Source: an uncultured Actinoplanes sp.
GTDB lineage: Bacteria; Actinomycetota; Actinomycetes; Mycobacteriales; Micromonosporaceae
Assembly: GCF_934643405.1 (NCBI RefSeq)
Contig: NZ_CAKUCL010000162.1
Coordinates: forward strand, 1-16,134
Length of the DNA stretch: 16,134 nt
Reading direction: 5' to 3'
Part shown: positions 6,630 through 12,939 of the stretch, piece after piece
Numbering within the stretch: position 1 is the stretch's first letter
How the letters are laid out: every line of letters starts with the position of its first letter
Notes under the pieces: generated by a model
What the model was told of the DNA's origin: nothing
Seen by the model: only the letters and a program-made list of their open reading frames with translations
The model's database searches: none
Position numbers and translations under genes: made by a program

Positions 6630-7558
6630 CCACCACCGAGACGCCGGCGCCGGCGACCGGGCACGTCGCCGGCGCCCCCGCGCGGGTGGCGCGCCGGCAG
6701 CGGCCGCTCTGGATGCTCGTCCCGGGCGGCCTGCTCACCCTGGTCGTGATCGTCGTGCCGCTGCTCACCGCGGCGTACATCTCGCTGGCCGACCTCGACC
6801 AGTACACGATCCGCGAGTGGCTGACCGCGCCGTTCATCGGGATCGCCAACTACACCGAGGCGCTGACCGGCTCGCCGCTGCTGCACGCGGTGGCGGTCAG
6901 CGCCGGGTACGCCGCGATCGTCACGGCCCTCACGCTGCCGATCGGGGTGGCGGCGGCGCTGGCCACCCAGGACCGCTTCCCGGGACGGGGACTGGTCCGG
7001 TCGGTCTTCCTGATCCCGTACGTGCTGCCCGCCTTCGTGGTCGGCACGGTCTGGCGGATCGTCCTGCAGCCGGACGGGGTCGCGAACAACTTGCTGGGGC
7101 TGGACCGCACCCTCTGGCTCAACGGGCCTCGCAGCTTCTGGGCGCTGATCATCGTGCAGGTGTGGGCGTCGTGGCCGCTGGTCTACCTGCTCGCCGTCGC
7201 CGGCCTGCAATCGATCGACCCGTTCGTGCACGAGGCCGCGGCCCTCGACGGCGCCGGCTGGCGGGCGAAGCTGTGGCACGTGGTTGGGCCGCACCTGCGC
7301 GGGCCGGTGTCGCTGGCGCTGATCATCGCGTTCCTGCACAACGTCAACAACTTCACGCTGCCGTTCGTCCTGTTCGGCATCCCGGCCCCGCACGACGTCG
7401 AGACGCTGCCGGTGCTCACCTACGTCGAGAGTTTCCAGAACTTCCGGTTCGGCCTGAGCGCCGCGATGGCCGTCCTGTCGCTGCTGCTGGTCGCCGTCCC
7501 GATCGCCGTCTACCTGCGGGCGGTGCGGCTCGACACCGCCGGGGAAGGGGACACCTGA
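6626..7558 (+). CDS. ABC sugar transporter permease, MalF/UgpA-like
   Basis: A 310-residue inner-membrane permease of the carbohydrate uptake family 1 (binding_protein_dep_transp). Six hydrophobic segments are visible, starting with LLTLVVIVVPLLTAAYISL and ending with AVLSLLLVAVPIAVYLRAV. The cytoplasmic EAA loop, where the ATPase docks, is HEAAALDGAGWRAKLWHVVGP (E203 onward). The sequence FLIPYVLPAFVVGTVWRI in TM3 is typical of MalF-like partners. A GTG start overlaps the binding-protein stop (GTGA, 6626-6629), and the end meets the next permease in TGATG with a one-base overlap, so the two should be made in fixed ratio and form a heterodimer. The hydrophilic N-terminus (TTTETPAPATG) is normal for the actinomycete proteins. 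Confidence 0.93.
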   Translation: MTTTETPAPATGHVAGAPARVARRQRPLWMLVPGGLLTLVVIVVPLLTAAYISLADLDQYTIREWLTAPFIGIANYTEALTGSPLLHAVAVSAGYAAIVTALTLPIGVAAALATQDRFPGRGLVRSVFLIPYVLPAFVVGTVWRIVLQPDGVANNLLGLDRTLWLNGPRSFWALIIVQVWASWPLVYLLAVAGLQSIDPFVHEAAALDGAGWRAKLWHVVGPHLRGPVSLALIIAFLHNVNNFTLPFVLFGIPAPHDVETLPVLTYVESFQNFRFGLSAAMAVLSLLLVAVPIAVYLRAVRLDTAGEGDT

Positions 7559-8424
7559 TGGCCACCCGCTCCGAGGAGGTCGCGCGGATGCTGCCGCGGC
7601 CGCTGCGGGCGGTCCTGCTCGTCGCGCTGCTGCTGCTGGTCCTCCTCCCGGTCGTCTACATGCTGTTCGCGTCGGTCGCCTCCGACCTCGGCGTCGCCGC
7701 CGGCCACTTCCTGCCCGACCGCCTCGACCTGGGCAACTACCGGCGGATCTGGTCCACCACGGCCCTCGGCCGGGGTCTGGGCAACAGCATCGTGGTGGCG
7801 GGCACGGTGGCGGTGCTCTGTGCGTTCGTCTCGCTGCTCTCGGCGTACGTGCTGGTCCGTTTCGCCTTCCGCGGCCGGTTGACCGTCCTGCGGGCGTTGC
7901 TGGCGCTGCAGAGCGTGCCCGGCACGCTGCTGCTGCTCCCGGTGTTCGTGCTGTTCTCCAGCGCCGCCACGCTGCTGGGCATCGAGGTGATCGGCACCCG
8001 GTGGGCGCTGTTTCTCACCTACCTGACCTTCGGCCTGCCCTTCTCCACCTGGGTGATGGTCACCTACCTGCGCGGGCTGCCACGCGAGCTGGACGAGGCG
8101 GCCCGGGTCGACGGCGCCGGCTCGTGGGTGGTGCTCACCCGCATCGTGCTGCCGCTGAGCCGGCCCGGGCTGGTCGTGGCGGCCATCTTCGCGTTCCTGC
8201 TCGGCTGGAACGACGTGTTGTTCGCCTCGGTGCTGACCGACCCGCGGACCCGGACCGCGGCCGTCGCGCTGCAGGTCTTCGGGGCGACCCAGGAGGGCGG
8301 CGCGATCCCGGTGTACGGGCAGCTGATGGCCGCGGCGCTGATCTGCGCCGTGCCGGTGGTCGCGCTGTATCTGATCTTCCAGCGGTATCTGCTGAGCGGG
8401 CTCACCTCGGGAGGGGTCAAGTGA
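7558..8424 (+). CDS. ABC sugar transporter permease, MalG/UgpE-like
   Basis: A 288-residue inner-membrane permease, the heterodimer partner of the preceding gene product. Six transmembrane segments can be traced, from AVLLVALLLLVLLPVVYML through LICAVPVVALYLIFQRYLL. The EAA loop is LPRELDEAARVDGAGSWVVL (E180 region), and the C-terminal QRYLLSGLTSGGVK is the classic MalG-class ending, which contacts the ATPase. The start ATG shares one base with the previous stop. GGGGAAGGGG (7541-7550) supplies the ribosome binding site. The stop overlaps the next start in GTGA. No ATP-binding subunit gene follows; in actinomycetes many such importers use a shared MsiK-type ATPase encoded elsewhere. Confidence 0.94.
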   Translation: MATRSEEVARMLPRPLRAVLLVALLLLVLLPVVYMLFASVASDLGVAAGHFLPDRLDLGNYRRIWSTTALGRGLGNSIVVAGTVAVLCAFVSLLSAYVLVRFAFRGRLTVLRALLALQSVPGTLLLLPVFVLFSSAATLLGIEVIGTRWALFLTYLTFGLPFSTWVMVTYLRGLPRELDEAARVDGAGSWVVLTRIVLPLSRPGLVVAAIFAFLLGWNDVLFASVLTDPRTRTAAVALQVFGATQEGGAIPVYGQLMAAALICAVPVVALYLIFQRYLLSGLTSGGVK

Positions 8425-9254
8425 CCGGCTGGACGTTGTCGGGCTTCGGTGACGAGATCGACGCCGACCCGGTGGTGCAACTGGCGGTCCTGCGGGCGCT
8501 GGGCGCGCGGCACATCGAGGTCCGCAGCGCGTGGGGCGGCAACGTCGTCGATCTGTCCGCCTCGGACCTGGCGCGCCTGGCCGGCTTGATCAGCGCCCGC
8601 GGCATGGCGGTGTCCGCGGTGGCCTCGCCGATCGGGAAGACGCTGATCAGCGACGACCCGGCGACGGAGAATGCCCGCTTCGCCCGGGCGGTTGCCGCGG
8701 CTCATCGGCTGGGCACCCGCTACATCCGGATATTCTCCTTCTACCGCCCGCCCGGGATGCCGGTGGAGGCCTCGCGCGACGAGGTCATGCGGCGGCTCGC
8801 GAACTTCGCCGCGATGGCCGCTCGCGAGGACCTGGTGCTGGTGCACGAGAACGAGAAGGACATCTACGGCGACACCCCGGCCCGCGTCCTCGACATCGTC
8901 GAGTCGGTCGGCTCCGACGCCCTGCGGGTGGCCTGGGACAACGCGAACTACGTCCAGGTCGGCGTCAAGCCGTACACCGAGGGTTACCGCCTGCTCCGCC
9001 CCCACCTGGAGTACTTGCAGGTGAAGGACGCTGTCCTCGGCACCGGCCGGGTGGTGCCCGCCGGACAGGGCGACGGCGAGCTGCGCGAGACGCTGACCGC
9101 GCTGCGCGACGACGGGTACACCGGCGTCGCCTCCCTCGAACCGCACCTGGCCGAGCAGTCCGCGCTCGGCGGCTTCTCCGGCCCCGCCGAGTTCGGCGTC
9201 GCCGCCCGCGCCTTCGCCGCCCTCACCGACCAGATCGGAGTCCGACTCGTATGA
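8421..9254 (+). CDS. Sugar phosphate isomerase/epimerase-like TIM barrel (AP_endonuc_2 family), first copy
   Basis: A 277-residue xylose-isomerase-like TIM-barrel protein. Family members are divalent-metal enzymes acting on sugars or keto-sugars as isomerases, epimerases, dehydratases or eliminases. Metal-ligand candidates are E143 in LVHENEKD, D173 in VAWDNANY and E240 in ASLEPH; the fourth position, usually His, falls in LQVKDA (residues 200-204) and seems altered. The start WTLSGFGDEI and RYIRIFSFYRP are characteristic strands. The GTG start overlaps the permease stop (GTGA) and has GGGAGGGG just upstream. It precedes a Gfo/Idh/MocA dehydrogenase with a 4-base overlap. By context it probably converts the imported sugar or its keto form, but the exact reaction is not determined. 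It is clearly different from the second TIM barrel of the operon, so the two are probably not redundant. Confidence 0.88.
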   Translation: MTGWTLSGFGDEIDADPVVQLAVLRALGARHIEVRSAWGGNVVDLSASDLARLAGLISARGMAVSAVASPIGKTLISDDPATENARFARAVAAAHRLGTRYIRIFSFYRPPGMPVEASRDEVMRRLANFAAMAAREDLVLVHENEKDIYGDTPARVLDIVESVGSDALRVAWDNANYVQVGVKPYTEGYRLLRPHLEYLQVKDAVLGTGRVVPAGQGDGELRETLTALRDDGYTGVASLEPHLAEQSALGGFSGPAEFGVAARAFAALTDQIGVRLV

Positions 9255-10258
9255 CCCTGTCCGTCGCGCTCGCCGGCGCCGGCATCATCGGCCGCAACCA
9301 CGTCGCCGCCATCAGCCGCCTCGACTCCCTGCGGATCATCGGCATCGCCGACCCGGACACGCGGGCCGCCTCCGCTCTCGCCGCGACGATCCCCGGCCCC
9401 CCGGGTGTGTACGGCACCCTCCGCGAGCTGCTGGCCCGGACCCCCGCGGACCTGGTCGTCATCTGCACGCCGAGCGGGCAGCACGTGTCCCAGGCGCTCG
9501 AGGCCGTCGCCGCGGGCGCGCACGTGGTCATCGAGAAACCCCTGGACGTGACCGTCGAGGCGTGCCGCCCGCTGATCGGCGCCGGCCGCCCCGGCCAGGT
9601 CGTGTCCGTGATCAGCCAGCACCGGTTCGACCCGGCCACGGCGGCCGTCGCGGCGGCCGTCGCGGACGGCACCCTCGGCACGCTGACCTCGGCGGTCGCG
9701 TCCGTGCCCTGGTGGCGCAGCCAGGAGTACTACGACTCGGCCGGCTGGCGCGGCACGCTCGCGCTCGACGGCGGCGGCGCGCTGATGAACCAGGGTGTCC
9801 ACACCGTCGACCTGCTGACGCATCTGATGGGGGTGCCGTCGGAGGTCTTCGCCTGGACCGGCCTGGTCGCGCACGAGGGCATCGAGGTCGAGGACGTGGC
9901 GGCGGCGGTGCTGAGATTCCCGTCCGGCGCGCTGGCCACCCTCCACGCGACCACCGCGGCGTACCCGGGAACCGGTGTCCGTCTCGCGGTGCACGGCACG
10001 CGGGGGAGCGCGGTGCTCGACGACGACCAGCTCGTGTACGCGTCCTTCCCGGGTGCCCGCCCGCCGTCGCCGCCGCCGGACGACGCGTTCGTCCGGGGAC
10101 ACCTGCGACAGTACGAGGACATCCTCGACGCCATCGCCCGCGGCCGCCCCCCGGCCGTCGGCGTCGGCGAGGCCGTCGAGGCGCTCGCCGTCGTCGAGGC
10201 CGTCTACCGATCCGCCGCCACCGGCCGCCCGGTCGCCCTGAAGGAGATCCTCCCGTGA
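9251..10258 (+). CDS. Gfo/Idh/MocA-family NAD(P)-dependent oxidoreductase
   Basis: A 335-residue sugar/inositol-type dehydrogenase. The Rossmann fold has the dinucleotide motif GAGIIG (residues 9-14), with IADPDTRAA ending the second strand; the acid/Asp there favours NAD over NADP. The EKPL motif (95-98) supplies the conserved lysine K96. The C-terminal half carries the typical WWRSQEYY, WRGTLALDGGGALMNQGVH and TVDLL block, with catalytic candidates H184 and D187. Members oxidise or reduce a hydroxyl of inositols, sugars or glycosides, often at C3. The ATG overlaps the previous stop (ATGA) and its own stop overlaps the next start (GTGA). Sitting between two TIM-barrel genes, it likely makes or consumes a keto-sugar shared with them. 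Substrate not known. Confidence 0.92.
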   Translation: MTLSVALAGAGIIGRNHVAAISRLDSLRIIGIADPDTRAASALAATIPGPPGVYGTLRELLARTPADLVVICTPSGQHVSQALEAVAAGAHVVIEKPLDVTVEACRPLIGAGRPGQVVSVISQHRFDPATAAVAAAVADGTLGTLTSAVASVPWWRSQEYYDSAGWRGTLALDGGGALMNQGVHTVDLLTHLMGVPSEVFAWTGLVAHEGIEVEDVAAAVLRFPSGALATLHATTAAYPGTGVRLAVHGTRGSAVLDDDQLVYASFPGARPPSPPPDDAFVRGHLRQYEDILDAIARGRPPAVGVGEAVEALAVVEAVYRSAATGRPVALKEILP

Positions 10259-11091
10259 AGTTCTCGGTGTTCACCGCGTCCACTCCCGACTGGACCCCGG
10301 CCGAGGCCGCCACGAACCTGGCCGCCCAGGGCTGGGACGGCGTCGAATGGCGGATCACCGACCAGGACGACGCCGACCCGCCCGGCTTCTGGGCCGGCAA
10401 CCGGGCGACCTGGCCGCTGACCGGGCTGGAGGAGTCGCTGCCCGCGATCGCGCGCACCACGCGCGACGCCGGCCTGCAGTTCAGCGGCCTCGGCGCGTAC
10501 GTGCGGGTGGACGATCCGCCGAATGTGGAGCGGGTGCTGGCCGCGACCGCCGTGCTGGGCGCCCGGCGCACCCGGCTGCGCATGCCCGCCCTGGGCGAGG
10601 ACCGGTATCCGGCGCTGTTCGCGCACACCCGCGCGGCGCTGGAACGGGCCGTGGCCCGGGCCGCCGAGCATGACGTGCAGATCCTGATCGAGCTGCACCA
10701 CCGCACGCCGATCGCGTCCGCGTCCTCGGCGGTCCGGCTGGTCGACGGCCTGGACCCGGCCCGTGTCGGGGTCATCCACGACGTCGGGAACCTGGTCCAC
10801 GAGGGATTCGAGGACTACACGGCGGGGCTGGAGATGCTCGGCCCGTACCTCGCGCACGTGCATGTGAAGAACGTGGCCTGGCACCGCGGCGATCGGGGCT
10901 GGCGGGCCGGCTGGGCGACACTGCGCGACGGGCAGGCCGACCTGCCGGCGTACTTCGAGGCACTGTCCACGGTCGGCTACGACGGCTGGATCGCGCTCGA
11001 GGACTTCTCCACCGCGGTGCCGCTCGCCGAACGCACGCGCGACAACCTGAGTTACGTCCGCGAGCTGGCCGGGCGCACCCGGCGTCCGTGA
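10255..11091 (+). CDS. Sugar phosphate isomerase/epimerase-like TIM barrel, second copy
   Basis: A 278-residue TIM-barrel protein of the xylose isomerase-like/AP_endonuc_2 superfamily, last gene of the operon. All four expected metal ligands can be seen: E146 in LIELHH, D176 in IHDVGN, H201/H203 in AHVHVKN and E249 in ALEDF. It is therefore probably an active Mn/Co/Mg-type enzyme acting on a sugar, keto-sugar or inositol derivative. The GTG start overlaps the dehydrogenase stop and has AAGGAG (10241-10246) 8 bases upstream. It shares the fold with the first TIM barrel, but the ligand motifs and N-terminus (KFSVFTASTPDW) differ, suggesting a different step. It may be an eliminase, hydratase, isomerase or epimerase; sequence alone does not decide. 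Confidence 0.9.
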   Translation: MKFSVFTASTPDWTPAEAATNLAAQGWDGVEWRITDQDDADPPGFWAGNRATWPLTGLEESLPAIARTTRDAGLQFSGLGAYVRVDDPPNVERVLAATAVLGARRTRLRMPALGEDRYPALFAHTRAALERAVARAAEHDVQILIELHHRTPIASASSAVRLVDGLDPARVGVIHDVGNLVHEGFEDYTAGLEMLGPYLAHVHVKNVAWHRGDRGWRAGWATLRDGQADLPAYFEALSTVGYDGWIALEDFSTAVPLAERTRDNLSYVRELAGRTRRP

Positions 11092-11126
11092 GAGTGTGCT
11101 CACCGCGCGGATGGTCTCGCGGAGCG

Positions 11127-11146
11127 ACACCCGGTGTTGGTAGCAT
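11127..11146 (+). promoter_or_regulatory. Candidate -10 element and small palindrome before the DivIVA-like gene
   Basis: TAGCAT (11141-11146) fits the TAnnnT -10 pattern and lies 63 bases before the start codon, but no good -35 is spaced correctly. Directly upstream is the palindrome ACACC-C-GGTGT (11127-11137), which could bind a regulator. The site lies in a 118-base gap after the sugar operon, where no strong terminator is visible, so read-through into this gene is possible. Confidence 0.28.
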
Positions 11147-11209
11147 CCCGCGGATCACGCCAGTGGCCCGTGCGAGCGGCCTGATCTTGCACGTACGGAG
11201 GTCTCCCCT

Positions 11210-12016
11210 GTGTCCGACAACCGCATGAAGGATCGTGTGAAAGTGCTGCTCAATGGGACGTCAGACAGTCAGACCTCGGAGCACCCGGCGGTGACACCGC
11301 AGCAGCAGCAGGCCCAGCCGCAGCAGGGCGCGCACCCGAACCAGGCTCTGCAGGTCCTGACGCTCGCGCAGCGCACCGCCGAGGAGCACGTCGCCCGGGC
11401 CCATCACCAGGCCGACAAGATCCGCACGGACGCCCTGGCCGCGGCCGAGCAGATCGCCCGCGACGCCCAGGTGCACGCGCACAACGTCCGCCGGGAGGCC
11501 GAGAAGATCCTCGCCGACGCCCGCGCCGCGGCCGAGCAGATCGCCCGCGACTCGCACGCCCGCACCGACGAGGCCCGCCGCAGCGCCGAGAAGATCGTCG
11601 CGGACGCGCGCGCCCAGGCCGAGCAGATCGCGGTGGACGCCGAGGCCAACGCCAACCACCTCAACCTGCAGGCCCGGCAGCGCTACGACGACGTGGTGGG
11701 CAGCCTCGGCACCAAGCGCGAGGCGTTGCAGCAGCAGATCGAGGCGCTGGAGCAGTTCGACCGTGAGTACCGCTCGCGGCTGACCGGCTTCATGCAGAAC
11801 CAGCTCCGCGCCCTGTGGGTGGACCGCCCGCAGGTCAACGGCGAGCTGCCGGAGGAGGCGCTGGTGCAGACGGCACTGCCGGCGGGGGAGCAGGCGCAGC
11901 AGCCGCAGTCCGTCGGCCGCCACGGCGCCGAGGAGACCGAGGACCAGGTCCCGGCCCAGCGGCAGAGCCCCGAGGAGGACGACGCCGAGGACGAGGAGGA
12001 GGTCGGCGAGCGCTGA
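11210..12016 (+). CDS. DivIVA/Wag31-like coiled-coil protein lacking the N-terminal domain
   Basis: A 268-residue protein with a long coiled coil. Residues about 47-210 match the second coiled-coil half of actinobacterial DivIVA/Wag31: an LTLAQRTAEEHVARAHHQAD entry, an Ala/Glu-rich helix and the conserved EALEQFDREYRSRLTGFMQN ending. The usual N-terminal DivIVA membrane-curvature-binding domain is absent, replaced by MSDNRMKDRVKVLLNG and a Gln/Pro-rich linker (31-44). Residues 77-105 and 106-134 are near-perfect 29-residue repeats (AAAEQIARD...AEKI.ADAR), with a third partial copy from 135. The tail (about 225-268) is Gln-rich and then strongly acidic (EEDDAEDEEE). The GTG start has ACGGAGGT (11195-11202) at ideal spacing. 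A role as a cytoskeletal or polar scaffold partner of true DivIVA is inferred from the family. A hairpin terminator follows 14 bases after the stop. Confidence 0.82.
   Translation: MSDNRMKDRVKVLLNGTSDSQTSEHPAVTPQQQQAQPQQGAHPNQALQVLTLAQRTAEEHVARAHHQADKIRTDALAAAEQIARDAQVHAHNVRREAEKILADARAAAEQIARDSHARTDEARRSAEKIVADARAQAEQIAVDAEANANHLNLQARQRYDDVVGSLGTKREALQQQIEALEQFDREYRSRLTGFMQNQLRALWVDRPQVNGELPEEALVQTALPAGEQAQQPQSVGRHGAEETEDQVPAQRQSPEEDDAEDEEEVGER
11438..11611 (+). repeat. Two tandem 87-base repeats inside the coiled-coil gene
   Basis: Units at 11438-11524 and 11525-11611 encode two 29-residue coiled-coil modules; a diverged third begins at 11612. The first 23 bases after the leading codon recur identically at 11441 and 11528. 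The period of 29 fits two 11-residue turns plus one heptad, implying a nearly straight coiled coil. Recent internal duplication is likely. Confidence 0.75.
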
Positions 12017-12030
12017 CCCCTTCTCCCGCG

Positions 12031-12056
12031 AACGGCCCGGCCAGTGCCGGGCCGTT
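12031..12056 (+). terminator. Strong hairpin terminator after the DivIVA-like gene
   Basis: Perfect 11-base arms, AACGGCCCGGC and GCCGGGCCGTT, enclose a CAGT tetraloop, beginning 14 bases after the stop codon. The U-tract is minimal (TTGTG), as is common for actinomycete intrinsic terminators. It should isolate the coiled-coil gene from the RDD gene. Confidence 0.72.
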
Positions 12057-12197
12057 GTGCGACGACCCGAAAGGGGCCGTCCGTTCGGCTGCCGCCGCCC
12101 GGTCGAACGACGTCTGATGCGGCCGGGACCGATGAGGTTCCCGGTGCCCGGTTTTTCATAGGGTCGGTGCGCCCGCCGTCGCTCGAAAGGCCGCACC

Positions 12198-12851
12198 ATG
12201 ACCCAGCCGCACGAACCGTACGGAACTCCCTACCCGCCGCAGCCTCCCCAGCCCGGCGTCTACGGTTCCCCGGCCGCGCCGCCCCCGCAGTCCGGCGCCT
12301 ATGGTTCCCCGGCCGCGCCGCAGCACCCGCAGCCGCAGCAATATGGACCGGCGGGGCCGCCCTACGGCCAGCCCTACGGCGCGCCCGCGTCCCCCGCCTA
12401 CGGCTACAACGCGGTCCAGCCCTATTCGGCGCCCCCGCAGCCGTATCCCGCCGCCGGCGCGGTGACCGGCTGGCAGGCCGAGCACCCGCAGTACCGCCTG
12501 GTCGCGCCGGGCGGCCGGCTCGGCGCGGTGCTGCTCGACTTCGCCCTGGCGGTCGTGACGCTCGTCATCGGATGGCTGATCTGGACCGTGGTCGTGTGGT
12601 CGCGCGGCCAGACCCCCGGCAAGCAGCTGCTCGGCCACGTCGTCGCCGACGTGAACACCGGCCGCCCGGCCGGCTGGGGCCAGATGTTCCTGCGCGAGTT
12701 CGTGATCCGCGGTCTGCTGTTCGGCTTCATCGTCAACGGCGTGACCTTCGGCGTCTTCGGCATCGTCGACGCGTGCATGGTGTTCGGCAAGGACCACCGG
12801 ACCATCCACGACATGGTCGCCGGCACCGTCGTCCGCTACGCCGACATCTGA
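12198..12851 (+). CDS. RDD-family membrane protein with Pro/Tyr-rich N-terminal tail
   Basis: A 217-residue integral membrane protein. Residues 1-90 are a disordered Pro/Gly/Tyr/Gln-rich tail with YGSPAAP repeats, presumably cytoplasmic. The RDD domain follows: VAPGGRLGAVLLDFA opens the first membrane segment, then a short second segment ends in RGQTPGKQLLGHVV. LREFVIRG leads into another hydrophobic region (LLFGFIVNGVTFGVFGIVDACMVF), and RTIHDMVAGTVVRY closes it; GQTPGK and the final HD are family hallmarks. RDD proteins are poorly understood; some have been linked to ion transport or stress tolerance. The start ATG has GAAAGG (12185-12190) 7 bases upstream. The gene is probably monocistronic: a terminator lies upstream and an 88-base gap follows. 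Confidence 0.88.
   Translation: MTQPHEPYGTPYPPQPPQPGVYGSPAAPPPQSGAYGSPAAPQHPQPQQYGPAGPPYGQPYGAPASPAYGYNAVQPYSAPPQPYPAAGAVTGWQAEHPQYRLVAPGGRLGAVLLDFALAVVTLVIGWLIWTVVVWSRGQTPGKQLLGHVVADVNTGRPAGWGQMFLREFVIRGLLFGFIVNGVTFGVFGIVDACMVFGKDHRTIHDMVAGTVVRYADI
12254..12331 (+). repeat. 39-base tandem repeat in the RDD gene tail
   Basis: A 29-base block at 12254-12282 recurs at 12293-12321 with two base differences (one of them TAC to TAT), a 39-base period encoding the 13-residue unit with YGSPAAP. It reflects expansion of the low-complexity tail and has no visible regulatory role. Confidence 0.7.
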
Positions 12852-12939
12852 GCGTCACCCCGCGCGCCGCCCGCCGCCGGCGCCGTGCTCCTGCTGTGGT
12901 CCGACGTATGGACGGCCCGGGCGCGGGTACGCCACCGGT

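Noticed and set aside
6359..7393. A 344-codon minus-strand open frame across the binding protein/permease junction
   Set aside because: Composition is Arg/Asp/Gln-rich and featureless; it lies antisense to two secure transporter genes.
11088..11103. GTGAG...CTCAC stem-loop at the end of the sugar operon as a terminator
   Set aside because: Only 5 base pairs, includes the stop codon and lacks a U-tract; too weak to call.
12120..12156. CCGGGA...TCCCGG followed by TTTTT upstream of the RDD gene as a second terminator or promoter element
   Set aside because: The arms pair imperfectly, the loop is long and the T-run is 9 bases away. TAGGGT (12159-12164) also lacks a good -35, so nothing was called.
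11261..12199. A long minus-strand frame rich in Leu/Gly/Val opposite the coiled-coil gene
   Set aside because: Its repetitive Leu-rich look is the antisense image of the Ala/Glu/Asp repeats; it also runs through the terminator hairpin.
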